Shown here: one piece after another, positions 1-8,412 of the stretch
How positions within the stretch are numbered: the first letter of the stretch is position 1
Layout of the letters: each line of letters opens with the position of its first letter
NCBI GenBank assembly: GCA_019459145.1
Contig: JAIBEK010000060.1
Span: 98,759-162,758 of the forward strand
Direction: 5' to 3'
Length of the DNA stretch: 64,000 nucleotides
Origin: Arenimonas sp.
GTDB lineage: Bacteria > Pseudomonadota > Alphaproteobacteria > Rhizobiales > Rhizobiaceae
Position numbers and translations under genes: made by a program
The notes under the pieces: model-generated
Seen by the model: only the letters and a program-made list of their open reading frames with translations
Told to the model about the DNA's origin: nothing
The model's database searches: none

Positions 1-1398
1 TACGATGCCCTGCACGATCCGGCGAAGAAGGACCTGCTGACCACGCCGACCGATACCGGCAATGGTGGCTACACCCATAAGTTCTTCAAGATCGCCCGCT
101 CCGTCGACGATCTGGTCGGCCAGCAGGCGGCGATCACCGAATGGGCCCGCATGTCCTACGGCTGGATGGGCCGCACCGCCGACTACAAGGCGGCGCTGAT
201 GAACACCTTGTCGGCCAATGCCGACTGGTATGGCGACTACAAGGACAACGCCATCGCCTGGCACAAGCGCACCCAGGAAGCAGGCCTTTTCCTCAACCAC
301 GCCATCGTCAATCCGCCGATCGACCGCCACAAGCCGGCCGAGCACGTCAAGGACGTCTTCGTCCATGTGACCAGGGAAACCGATGCCGGCATCTATGTCT
401 CCGGCGCCAAGGTGGTGGCGACCTCGTCGGCGCTGACCCATTACAACCTGCTCGCCCAGGCCTCTGCGACGGTGACCGAGGACCCGTCCCTGTCGATCAC
501 CTTCATCGCCCCGATGAATGCGCCCGGCATCAAGATGTTCTGCCGCACCTCGTATGAGCAGACGGCGAACACGACGGCCGAACCGTTCGACTATCCGCTG
601 TCCTCGCGCTTCGACGAGAACGACGCGATCCTCGTGCTCGACAATGTCTTCGTCCCCTGGGAGGACGTGCTGATCTACAAGGACGCCAAGCGCATCCTGT
701 CGTTTACGGTCATGTCGGGCTTCATGCACGGCTACTGTTTCCAGGGCTGCAACCGCTTCGTCGTCAAGCTGGAGTTCCTCGCCGGCCTGCTCGCCAAGGC
801 GCTGCGCGCCACCGGCGGCGACGCCTTCCGCGGCAACCAGGCCATGCTGGGTGAGGTGATCGCGCTGCGCCACAAGTTCAAGAGCTTCGCCGACACCATG
901 GCCCGCAACCCGATCGAATGGGTGAACGGCACCAAGCTCCCCAACCTCGAGGCGGCGCTGTGCTACCGCACCTTTATGTCGGATGCCTATCCCCGCATCA
1001 TCGACCTGATCCGCCGCACCGTCGCCTCCGGCCTGATCTACCTGCCCTCTTCGGCCAAGGACTTCGCCAACCCGGACATCAACCGCTATCTGGCACAATA
1101 TGTTCGCGGCTCCAACGACATGGGCCATATCGAGCGTATCAAGATCATGAAGCTGCTGTGGGATGCGACCGGCACCGAATTCGGCGGCCGCCACGCGCTC
1201 TACGAGCTCAACTATGCCGGCGCGCCGGAAGATGTCCGCCTTCAGGTATTGAAGGGTGCGGAAAAGGGCACGATCCTGCGCGACATGGAAGCGCTGGTCG
1301 ACACCTGCATGAACGACTACGACGAGAAGGGCTGGACCGGCGACACCTGGTTGCCTCCGCTCGGCAATGATGCTCCGCTCAGCGCCGCGGCCGAATAG
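1..1398 (+). CDS. hpaB: 4-hydroxyphenylacetate 3-monooxygenase-type oxygenase (HpaB family), 5' end missing
   Basis: This is the large, FADH2-using oxygenase of a two-component aromatic hydroxylase. It would add a hydroxyl group ortho to a phenolic OH with reduced flavin from a partner reductase. The frame is open from base 1 and 465 residues are visible, so roughly 20-50 N-terminal residues lie outside the window. The family's conserved central and C-terminal helical domains are seen, including the stretch MSGFMHGYCFQG near residue 238 and the late FGGRHALYELNYAG segment. The reductase gene follows after 10 bases, so the two form one transcription unit. The HpaB fold is clear. The exact substrate (4-hydroxyphenylacetate, a phenol or another aromatic acid) is not shown by the sequence. 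Confidence 0.85.
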   Translation, partial: YDALHDPAKKDLLTTPTDTGNGGYTHKFFKIARSVDDLVGQQAAITEWARMSYGWMGRTADYKAALMNTLSANADWYGDYKDNAIAWHKRTQEAGLFLNHAIVNPPIDRHKPAEHVKDVFVHVTRETDAGIYVSGAKVVATSSALTHYNLLAQASATVTEDPSLSITFIAPMNAPGIKMFCRTSYEQTANTTAEPFDYPLSSRFDENDAILVLDNVFVPWEDVLIYKDAKRILSFTVMSGFMHGYCFQGCNRFVVKLEFLAGLLAKALRATGGDAFRGNQAMLGEVIALRHKFKSFADTMARNPIEWVNGTKLPNLEAALCYRTFMSDAYPRIIDLIRRTVASGLIYLPSSAKDFANPDINRYLAQYVRGSNDMGHIERIKIMKLLWDATGTEFGGRHALYELNYAGAPEDVRLQVLKGAEKGTILRDMEALVDTCMNDYDEKGWTGDTWLPPLGNDAPLSAAAE

Positions 1399-1408
1399 GG
1401 AGAGCGCC

Positions 1409-1912
1409 ATGTCGGCCGGAGTTTCCAAGTCCGAGTTCCGCAATGCCATGGCCCGCGTCTGCGCGCCCGTCAACATCGTCACCACCAACGGACCCGCCGG
1501 ACGCGGCGGGTTCACCGCCACCGCCATGTGCTCCGTCACCGACGAGCCGCCGACGCTGCTCGTCTGCATGAACGGCCGCTCCACCCAGGCGGGCCTGTTT
1601 CTCGAGAACCGGCGCTTCTGCGTCAACGTGCTGACACCGGAGCACCAGGACCTCGCCAACCTGTTCGCCGGCGGCAGCGCCGATATGGGCGCCCGCTACG
1701 CCGCCGCCAACTGGGTCGGCATGACGGGCGGCACCGAGGCGCTGGCCGATGCCATCGTCTCCTTCGACTGCCTGCTGGAGGACGTGCGACAGGTCGGGAC
1801 CCACCATGTCTTCATCGGCAGGGTCGAAAGCCTGCGCGCACGCACCGACGGCCACGCGCTTGCCTATTTCGACCGCAGCTATGTCCAGGTGCCAAGCCTG
1901 CTGGCGGGCTGA
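1409..1912 (+). CDS. flavin reductase, HpaC-like partner of the oxygenase
   Basis: A 167-residue flavin reductase of the split-barrel (Flavin_Reduct) family, which uses NAD(P)H to supply reduced flavin to the upstream oxygenase. The start GTC-preceded ATG follows a purine-rich GGGAGAG site. An upstream in-frame start is possible but would overlap the oxygenase gene. Typical family segments are visible: VNIVTTNGPAGRGGFTATAM near residues 17-36, the CMNGRSTQAG loop, and the C-terminal HHVFIGRVE strand. Its position right behind hpaB supports the reductase role. It could equally be annotated as a DIM6/NTAB-family flavoprotein reductase. Confidence 0.88.
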   Translation: MSAGVSKSEFRNAMARVCAPVNIVTTNGPAGRGGFTATAMCSVTDEPPTLLVCMNGRSTQAGLFLENRRFCVNVLTPEHQDLANLFAGGSADMGARYAAANWVGMTGGTEALADAIVSFDCLLEDVRQVGTHHVFIGRVESLRARTDGHALAYFDRSYVQVPSLLAG

Positions 1913-1946
1913 GATCCGGCGATCCCGCCAGCGCCACCAACGAATT

Positions 1947-1975
1947 GAGCCGCGGCGATGATCTCGCCGCGGCTC
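1947..1975. terminator. bidirectional rho-independent terminator
   Basis: A perfect 12-bp stem (GAGCCGCGGCGA with its complement) closes a 5-base TGATC loop and is followed by TTTC and later a T-run. It sits between the convergent flavin reductase and dctM genes, so it can serve both. Confidence 0.8.
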
Positions 1976-2003
1976 TTTCATTGTGCTTTTGTCTGTCGCC
2001 CGT

Positions 2004-3329
2004 TCAGTTCGACAGCATATGCGGCAACCACAGCGAAATCGCCGGGAAGGCGATCAGCAGCGCCAGGCGGACCAGTTCGCCGAGGAAGAACGGGAAGACC
2101 CCCTTGAAGGTCTGCCCCATCGGCACGTCCTTGGCGAGTGAACTGATGACGAAGACGTTCATCCCCACCGGTGGCGTGATCAATCCGAGTTCGACGACGA
2201 TCAGCGCCAGGATGCCGAACCAGATCTTCACGTCTTCCGGGTCCATGCCGAAGTCGAGTTCGCTGACCACCGGCCAGAAGAACGGCATGACCAGCAGGAT
2301 CATCGACATGGAGTCCATCAGGCAGCCGAGGATGATCAGCGCGATCAGCAGAAGGATCAGGATCACCATCGGCGACAGGCCGGAATTGACCATCATCTCC
2401 GCCGCCGCCTGCGGCACGCCACCGCGCGACATGAAGATCTTCAACAGTTCGGCGCCGAGCAGGATCAGGTAGATCATGCCCGTCGTCTTTGCGGTCTCGA
2501 GCAGCGCCCAGCGATAGTCCCTGAGGCCGACGCCGCGACGCAGCGAGCCGTAGATCGCCACCAGGGCAACGCCGACGGCGGCAGCCGGTGTCGGATTGTA
2601 GAAGCCGACATAGATCCCGCCGATGACGATGACGAAGATCCCCAGCACCGGTACGACGCCGAAGGTCGCCGACAGCCATTCCGCACGGGAGAGCTTGTCG
2701 CCCGCGGGGCCGGCGTCCGGAACGATACGCACATAGATGGCGATCACCAGGATGAACAGCGCCACCGCGATCAGACCGGGGAAGAGAGCGGCGGCGAACA
2801 TCGAGACGATATTGGCCTCGACGATGATCGCATAGACGACCAGCACCACGGAGGGCGGGATGAGAATGCCGAGCAGGCCGCCGGCGGCAAGCGTTCCGGT
2901 CGCCAGCGCGCCTGAATACTTGTAGCGCTTCAACTCCGGCAGCGCGACCTGGCCCATGGTCGTGGCGGTGGCGAGCGAGGAACCGCACACGGCGCCGAAG
3001 CCGGCGCAGGCGGCGATCGCCGACATGGCGACACCGCCGCGCATGCGCCCGAACCAGGCATTGGCGGCGCGGAACAGGTCCTGGGAAAGACCGGCCCGCG
3101 TGGCAATATAGCCCATCAGCACGAACATCGGGATAACCGACATGTCGTATTTGGAGAACTGGCTGAAACCGAGCGTCTTCAACTGGTTGAGGAAGACGCC
3201 GGGTCCGTTGAGCGCGATTGTGCCGACGACACCGACGACGATCATCGCATAGGCGATCGGCACGCGGATGCCGATCAGAAAGATCAGGGCGCCAAGGCCG
3301 ATCAGCCCGAGGAAAAGACTATGGTCCAT
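2004..3329 (-). CDS. dctM: TRAP transporter large membrane subunit (DctM)
   Basis: A 441-residue membrane protein with about 12 hydrophobic segments, the ion-coupling channel subunit of a tripartite ATP-independent periplasmic transporter. The family motifs LLGILIPPSVVLVVYAI near residue 150 and LITPPVGMNVFVISSLA near residue 385 are present. Its ATG overlaps the dctQ stop as ATGA, so the two are translationally coupled. It is the last gene of a leftward unit, TPP enzyme-dctP-dctQ-dctM. TRAP systems import carboxylates or other small acids, and the neighbouring monooxygenase suggests an aromatic or keto acid, which is inference. Confidence 0.93.
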   Translation of the reverse strand: MDHSLFLGLIGLGALIFLIGIRVPIAYAMIVVGVVGTIALNGPGVFLNQLKTLGFSQFSKYDMSVIPMFVLMGYIATRAGLSQDLFRAANAWFGRMRGGVAMSAIAACAGFGAVCGSSLATATTMGQVALPELKRYKYSGALATGTLAAGGLLGILIPPSVVLVVYAIIVEANIVSMFAAALFPGLIAVALFILVIAIYVRIVPDAGPAGDKLSRAEWLSATFGVVPVLGIFVIVIGGIYVGFYNPTPAAAVGVALVAIYGSLRRGVGLRDYRWALLETAKTTGMIYLILLGAELLKIFMSRGGVPQAAAEMMVNSGLSPMVILILLLIALIILGCLMDSMSMILLVMPFFWPVVSELDFGMDPEDVKIWFGILALIVVELGLITPPVGMNVFVISSLAKDVPMGQTFKGVFPFFLGELVRLALLIAFPAISLWLPHMLSN

Positions 3330-3859
3330 CAGTGATACACATTCCTGCTGGGGTGGGCGATATCCTGATAGCTTTCGGCGAGCGTGACGACGGCAGCGAC
3401 GGCGACAAGGATCAGCGAAATGACGATCGGCACGAAAGCATAGCCGATCGGGATCTGCAGGATGGCGGTCTGGTAGTCATAGGAGAACTGATCCTGCGCA
3501 CCGATCCATGTCCGCCAGGCCATGACCGCCGAGAACACCAGGGCGATGATCGCGGAGAAAAACACCAGCACCGCCTGCCAGCGGCGATTAAGCCCGGAAG
3601 TGAAGATGTCCGCCGTGACATTGGCGCCGGTCAACTGGCAATAGGGCAGGAATGCGAAGGCGCCGACGGCGACCCCGAGTTCGGTCAGTTCGAAGTCACC
3701 CGGCAGCGGATGACCGAAGGCGCCGGTGACGACGCTGATGCTCTGGATCGCCACGACGGCGAGAATGACGACCCCGCCGAAAAGGGCCCAGGCCTCGATA
3801 AGACGGTGGGTGAGGCCTTTCGGCCCCACCCTCCCTTCGTTTTGCGTGGTGGCGTCCAT
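3329..3859 (-). CDS. dctQ: TRAP transporter small membrane subunit (DctQ)
   Basis: A 176-residue protein with four hydrophobic segments, as expected for the DctQ subunit that joins the channel subunit to the periplasmic receptor system. The core ELTELGVAVGAFAFLPYCQ segment, near residues 58-76, carries the conserved helix of this family. It starts 5 bases after dctP and its stop overlaps the dctM start, so dctPQM form a compact operon. The N-terminal region before the first helix is short and polar. Confidence 0.9.
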   Translation of the reverse strand: MDATTQNEGRVGPKGLTHRLIEAWALFGGVVILAVVAIQSISVVTGAFGHPLPGDFELTELGVAVGAFAFLPYCQLTGANVTADIFTSGLNRRWQAVLVFFSAIIALVFSAVMAWRTWIGAQDQFSYDYQTAILQIPIGYAFVPIVISLILVAVAAVVTLAESYQDIAHPSRNVYH

Positions 3860-3864
3860 CGCGC

Positions 3865-4899
3865 TTACTTGCCCGTATTCGCCGCGACGAGTTCGCGAGC
3901 CTTGGCGACGAGAGCGGCACCGTCGATACCCTTGCCCCCGACTTCCTTGACCCAGCGGTCGACGACCGGCTCGAGAACGGTCTTGAAGGCGTCGGTTTCC
4001 TCCTGCGTCAGTTGGATATGCTTGTTGCCGGCATCGGTTGCGACCTTGATGCCGTTTTCATCGATCTGGCGCCAGATATCGCCGGCCTTCTTGACCCATT
4101 CCTCGCCGGAATTGTCGAGGAAGGCCTTCTGGATGTCCTCCGGCAGCGAGTTCCACTTGTCGAGGTTCATCGATACCTGGAAGGTCGTGGTGCCGAGGCG
4201 CGTCTTGTCGATGCCTTCGATCTGGTACTCGGTCTGGTCCTGCAGCTTCAGCGCCGGGATGATTTCCCAGGGGATCAGCGCACCGTCGACGACACCCTTG
4301 GAGAAGGCCTGCGGGATATCCGGAACCGGCATGGCGGCCGGAGCGGCGCCGAGCGCCTCGATCACCCAGGCGCCGGTGCGGGTCGGAATGCGCATCTTCT
4401 TGCCGGCGAGATCGGCCGGCTTGCGCACTTCATCCTTGGCCATCTGGATCGCCTGGCCGGCATGGGTATGAAGGAACATGACCTTCACGCCCTTGTACTC
4501 GGGCGCGAGGTATTCGTCGAACATGGCGCGCATGGCAAGATTGGTGGCGCGGATGTCATTGGTGTGGATGAACGGCAGTTCGAAGGCTTCGGTGCGCGGG
4601 AAGAGGCCCGGCGTGTAGCCGTTCACCGTCCAGACGAGATCGACGACACCGTCGCGCACCTGGCTGACCAGTTCCGGCGGAGCACCGCCGAGCGACATGG
4701 ACGGGTAGATCTCGATCTTGACCTTGCCGCCGGAGGCTTCCTCGATGCTCTTCGCCCAGGGCTCGATCATCTGCGTCTGGGCCGGAGACTTCGGACCGAG
4801 GAAGTGGTGCAGTTTCAGCGTGACTTCCTGGGCGAGCGCCGAGGCGCTGAGCGCCGTGGTCGCCAGACCGGCAAGCAAGAGTGTCTTAAAGGATCTCAT
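3865..4899 (-). CDS. dctP: TRAP transporter substrate-binding protein (DctP)
   Basis: A 344-residue periplasmic solute receptor with a clear Sec signal peptide (MRSFKTLLLAGLATTALSAS, cleavage near residue 23). The DctP-family core includes the MRIPTRTGAWVIEALGAAP segment, where the arginine of the IPTR motif normally pairs with the substrate carboxylate. I chose the second of two ATGs because GGAGG stands 9 bases upstream of it, while it is only 3 bases from the first. It heads the dctPQM genes and lies 59 bases downstream of the TPP enzyme gene, probably in the same transcript. Confidence 0.92.
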   Translation of the reverse strand: MRSFKTLLLAGLATTALSASALAQEVTLKLHHFLGPKSPAQTQMIEPWAKSIEEASGGKVKIEIYPSMSLGGAPPELVSQVRDGVVDLVWTVNGYTPGLFPRTEAFELPFIHTNDIRATNLAMRAMFDEYLAPEYKGVKVMFLHTHAGQAIQMAKDEVRKPADLAGKKMRIPTRTGAWVIEALGAAPAAMPVPDIPQAFSKGVVDGALIPWEIIPALKLQDQTEYQIEGIDKTRLGTTTFQVSMNLDKWNSLPEDIQKAFLDNSGEEWVKKAGDIWRQIDENGIKVATDAGNKHIQLTQEETDAFKTVLEPVVDRWVKEVGGKGIDGAALVAKARELVAANTGK

Positions 4900-4958
4900 T
4901 GGCATTTTCCTCCCTGTTAAAGGCCATTGAAGCTCTCCGCCGGCTGGCGGACTGTCTG

Positions 4959-6674
4959 TTACGCCACCCGGATATCGAGCAGCGCGGTACGTTTGTTGTC
5001 CATCACCTCGGTGATTGCCGCCTGCAAGGCATCGGCCAGATCGCCGCGCTGCGTCACCTTGCGCGCCCAGGCATTGCTGGCCTCGGCGACCTTGGTGAAG
5101 TCGGGGCTCGGCGAAAGACCGGTCAGCGGCATCTGGTTGGCTTTCGCCGCATACCCGTCGGGATAGAGCATGGTCACCGACTGGCGCACCGCTCCCCATT
5201 CCGCATTGTTGAGGATGACGATCAGAACAGGAATGTCGTAGGCTTCCATGATCTGGTGGCAGGCGACCGGATTGGCGAACATGTAGGACCCGTCGCCGAG
5301 CGTGGCGATCACGAGCCGCTCGGGCTTGGCCAGCTTCATGCCCATGGCGCAGGGCAGCGACCAGCCGAGACCGCCGGAATGCGGCTCCTGGTACCAGGCC
5401 TGCGCGTGATCAAGCGTCATCGGCGCCAGCGGGCAGCCGAGTTCGGACAGAACCGTCGCTTCACGCCTTGCGAGCGCCTTCGACAGTTGGAGAGAGACAT
5501 AGGCCTTGCTCATCACCGGCCCGTCCTCGCCCTCGGCGGAGGCGATCACCTGGCTGCGCAGCGCGGATGTCCGGCCCTCGACCGTGGCGCGTCGCGCCGC
5601 CCGGTGATCCGGATCGGGATCGCGGCACGCCCGAAGGGCCGACAGCAACGCGACGATCCCGGTCGACGTCTCGCTGGCGATCGACAGGTCGGAGCGGAAA
5701 TTGCGCACCGGGAAACGGCTGAACAGGGGATTGGGGCCAAGCTGGATCACCTTGGCCTCGGCCTGCGGGTTCTGCAGGTCCGGCGCCCAGGGGGCGAGCG
5801 CGTCGATCGCCAGGATCACATCCGCCTCGGACAGCCACGGCTCGGGATTGCCGCCGGCGAACATCGCGTGATCGGTCGGAATGCCGATCTGCGTCGCCCA
5901 ATAGTGCACCACGGGAATGGCAAACTCCGTCGCCAGCGCAGACAGGGCGGCAAAACCCGCCTCGTCGCCCGCCCCGCGCTGGACGAAGATCACCGGATTG
6001 CGCGCCGACAGCAGCCAATCGGCCGCTGTCGCGATCGCTAAAGGCGGCGGCTCGGCGACGGCCGGCGCCATCAGGAGCGTCTCGGCGATTCCGCCCGCCT
6101 CGATCTGTTCGGACAGAACCTCGCGCGGCAGGCTGATATAGACGGGCCCCTTGGGCGTCGAATTGGCGATCGCATGGCCGCGGTCGAGAATTTCGGCGAT
6201 CTGCTCGGGAAAGCGCAGTTCGTAGTCCCACTTGACCGCCTCGCGCACCAGCGCAGCCTGGTCCCGCATTTCCTGCCCCCAGCCGATCGGCACGGTGCGG
6301 GCCCCGAACCGGCCCTTCTCGACGGTCGGCGTGCGCCCCGACATCAGCACCATCGGCACATGGTCGGTGGCGGCATTGAGCGCGCCGATCGCGCCGTTGG
6401 CCAGCCCGACATTGGTGTGCAGCATCACGGCCTGGGCGCGGCCTGTAAGGAAGTAATAGCCGTGCGCCATGCCGAGCGCGGCATGTTCGTGCGGAATGGT
6501 GATGGCTTGCGGTAGCGCGATGCCGGATGCGGCAGCCTCGGCAAGTCCCTCGATGATCGGCGGAAAATCGGTTCCGGAATTGGCAAAGACATAGTCGACG
6601 CCGAGCGTCTTCAGGCGGCTGAAGATCACACTGCCGGCGCTGACTTCACCGGATTTGGCATTCCGAGCATCCAA
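4959..6674 (-). CDS. thiamine-diphosphate-dependent enzyme (acetolactate synthase / benzoylformate decarboxylase family)
   Basis: A 571-residue enzyme with the three-domain layout of the ThDP decarboxylase/synthase superfamily. The cofactor-activating glutamate lies in IPHEHAALGMAHGY (Glu63). The ThDP/Mg signature starts with GDGSYMF near residue 460 and ends with NNAEWGAVR near residue 497. It heads the leftward operon with the TRAP transporter and is divergent from an IclR regulator. Context argues against amino-acid biosynthesis (no ilvN small subunit) and for a catabolic 2-oxo-acid decarboxylase acting on the imported compound. That assignment is inference; an acetolactate-synthase-like carboligase remains possible. 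Confidence 0.82.
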   Translation of the reverse strand: MDARNAKSGEVSAGSVIFSRLKTLGVDYVFANSGTDFPPIIEGLAEAAASGIALPQAITIPHEHAALGMAHGYYFLTGRAQAVMLHTNVGLANGAIGALNAATDHVPMVLMSGRTPTVEKGRFGARTVPIGWGQEMRDQAALVREAVKWDYELRFPEQIAEILDRGHAIANSTPKGPVYISLPREVLSEQIEAGGIAETLLMAPAVAEPPPLAIATAADWLLSARNPVIFVQRGAGDEAGFAALSALATEFAIPVVHYWATQIGIPTDHAMFAGGNPEPWLSEADVILAIDALAPWAPDLQNPQAEAKVIQLGPNPLFSRFPVRNFRSDLSIASETSTGIVALLSALRACRDPDPDHRAARRATVEGRTSALRSQVIASAEGEDGPVMSKAYVSLQLSKALARREATVLSELGCPLAPMTLDHAQAWYQEPHSGGLGWSLPCAMGMKLAKPERLVIATLGDGSYMFANPVACHQIMEAYDIPVLIVILNNAEWGAVRQSVTMLYPDGYAAKANQMPLTGLSPSPDFTKVAEASNAWARKVTQRGDLADALQAAITEVMDNKRTALLDIRVA

Positions 6675-6701
6675 GTTTCGACCCTCCCAAGTCGGCTTGA
6701 C

Positions 6702-6730
6702 ATTTCAATAATTGAAATACAAATTTCAAT
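6702..6730. promoter_or_regulatory. IclR-type operator: palindrome plus extra half-site
   Basis: ATTTCAATAATTGAAAT at 6702-6718 is a perfect 8-bp inverted repeat around a central A. A third copy of the half-site ATTTCAAT follows at 6723-6730. It lies in the intergenic region between the divergent TPP-enzyme and iclR genes, 28 bases from the TPP-enzyme start, where an autoregulated local repressor or activator would bind. The motif is seen directly. The assignment to the neighbouring regulator is inference. Confidence 0.65.
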
Positions 6731-6794
6731 AACTATCACATTCTTGAGCACGGCCGTCAAGGGTGGCAGATTGATGAGAATAACTAATGAATAA

Positions 6795-7580
6795 ATGAGC
6801 GCGAGCGATAGAATGGCCACCCCGACCAACAACTCCATCGTCAAGGCCTTCGCCATCCTTGACCTTTTCGACGACCAGCGTGACGAACTGACGACGGCGG
6901 ACGTGGCCGATCTCGTGGGCCTCAACACCATCACCGCGCATCGCTTTCTCAAGACCCTGGTCTCGGTCGGCGCGCTGCACTCCCCGCGCAAGGGCATCTA
7001 CCGGCCCGGCGGCAAGCTGATCGAATTTGGCGAACGGGCCAGAAGCTCCCGCCAGCTGGCGATGCAACTGCAGCCCTTTCTTAATGCCCTGGCAGCCGAA
7101 TCGGGCGAAGGCGCCATGGCGACCACTTTTGACGGCACGATGATCACCTGCATCGCGGCTGCGCATTCCAACAATGCTTATGTCTACAGTGCGCGCGTGG
7201 GCGCGCGTATCGAAGCCTATGCCACGGCCAATGGCAAACTCTGGCTTGCCTATTCGGGCAAGGAGGCTGTCGAGAGTTACCTGGAGGCCAACAAACTGGT
7301 GCCGCTGTCCCGCGCCACATTGATCAATCGCGACGGCGTTTTGCGGGAAACCGAGGAGATCCGGAGAAAGGGCTACGCAGTCAACCGGGGCGAGCGCGAG
7401 GCGGGTCTGAGTGCCGTGGCCATGCCGATCTTTGCTCCGAATGGTGCCATGATCGCCGGTATTTCCATCTTTGCTCCCATCCCGGCACTGGACCAGCAAA
7501 CCGAAACCAGCTTCACTTCCCTATTGAAGGTCGCGGTCGCCGCTGCGCAAGATACGCTCTTTCCTCCCTCGCAGTCGTGA
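6795..7580 (+). CDS. IclR-family transcriptional regulator
   Basis: A 261-residue regulator with an N-terminal winged helix-turn-helix (residues about 10-75, including TTADVADLVGLNTITAHRFL) and a C-terminal IclR effector domain (about 85-255, with INRDGVLRETEEIRRKGYAVN). IclR proteins bind short palindromes and sense small acids such as aromatic intermediates. It is transcribed away from the TPP enzyme/TRAP operon, with a palindromic site between them, so it is the likely local regulator. A second in-frame ATG six codons later is an alternative start; neither has a strong ribosome-binding site. Confidence 0.9.
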   Translation: MSASDRMATPTNNSIVKAFAILDLFDDQRDELTTADVADLVGLNTITAHRFLKTLVSVGALHSPRKGIYRPGGKLIEFGERARSSRQLAMQLQPFLNALAAESGEGAMATTFDGTMITCIAAAHSNNAYVYSARVGARIEAYATANGKLWLAYSGKEAVESYLEANKLVPLSRATLINRDGVLRETEEIRRKGYAVNRGEREAGLSAVAMPIFAPNGAMIAGISIFAPIPALDQQTETSFTSLLKVAVAAAQDTLFPPSQS

Positions 7581-7668
7581 AATCGCACCCTCCCCCCGGA
7601 CAGCGATTGAACTCGCGCATTTCCGCATGCTAGGGGGACACTCGTTTCCCGACCTTTGAAAGATCGCC

Positions 7669-8364
7669 ATGCTCCCCTGGATCCAGCTCGACAGCGCCCC
7701 AATTCCCGGCGGCGGCGGGGAATTGCGTCTCAAGCAGCGCGGCACCGAGTTCTCGATCATGCTCGGCACCAACGAACTGATGAACAGCCGGCTGAGCGGC
7801 TCCGAGGAGGCACTGGCGACGCTCGCCTGGGAGAGGATCGCCCCGCGCAAGCGCCCGCATGTGCTGATCGGCGGCCTTGGCATGGGCTTCACGCTGCGCG
7901 CCGCGCTTGCCGTCCTGCCGGCCGACGCAAAGGTGACGGTCGCCGAACTGGTGCCCGCCGTCGTCGCCTGGGCGCGCGGCCCGATGGCCGAGGTCTTCAA
8001 GGGCTGCCTCGACGATCCACGGGTCAAGGTGCATGTGGGCGATGTGGGCTCGCTCATTCACACCTACCGCCACAGCTATGACGCGATCCTGCTCGACGTC
8101 GACAATGGCCCGCAGGGACTGACCCGGTCGGCCAATGACGGTCTCTACGACTATGCCGGCCTGCGTGCGGCCAAGGGCGCGCTCCGTGCCAGGGGCGTGC
8201 TGGCCGTCTGGTCCTCAGGACCCAATCCGGGCTTCACCCGCCGCCTGGGCACCCTCGGCTTCAAGGTCAAGGAAGAGCTTGTCCGCGCCGGCAAGAAACG
8301 CGGCGCCCGGCATGTCATCTGGCTGGCAAGCCCGGATGGCGGCGACGTTGCCGCGCAGCCATAA
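7669..8364 (+). CDS. spermidine-synthase-like (Rossmann methyltransferase-fold) protein
   Basis: A 231-residue protein with a class I SAM-type fold resembling spermidine synthases. The glycine-rich nucleotide loop VLIGGLGMGFTLRAAL is near residues 64-79, the acidic strand-2 end VAELVP near 92, and the DAILLDVDNGPQG strand near 139-151. It lacks the N-terminal beta domain of full spermidine synthases. Such short proteins are common in rhizobia and have no proven reaction, so polyamine synthesis should not be assumed. It is convergent with the dipeptide epimerase gene and is probably transcribed alone. Confidence 0.75.
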   Translation: MLPWIQLDSAPIPGGGGELRLKQRGTEFSIMLGTNELMNSRLSGSEEALATLAWERIAPRKRPHVLIGGLGMGFTLRAALAVLPADAKVTVAELVPAVVAWARGPMAEVFKGCLDDPRVKVHVGDVGSLIHTYRHSYDAILLDVDNGPQGLTRSANDGLYDYAGLRAAKGALRARGVLAVWSSGPNPGFTRRLGTLGFKVKEELVRAGKKRGARHVIWLASPDGGDVAAQP

Positions 8365-8412
8365 CATCCTCCGGCCACAGGCTCTATCGCGGCGACACCT
8401 TTCTGTGCGGAT

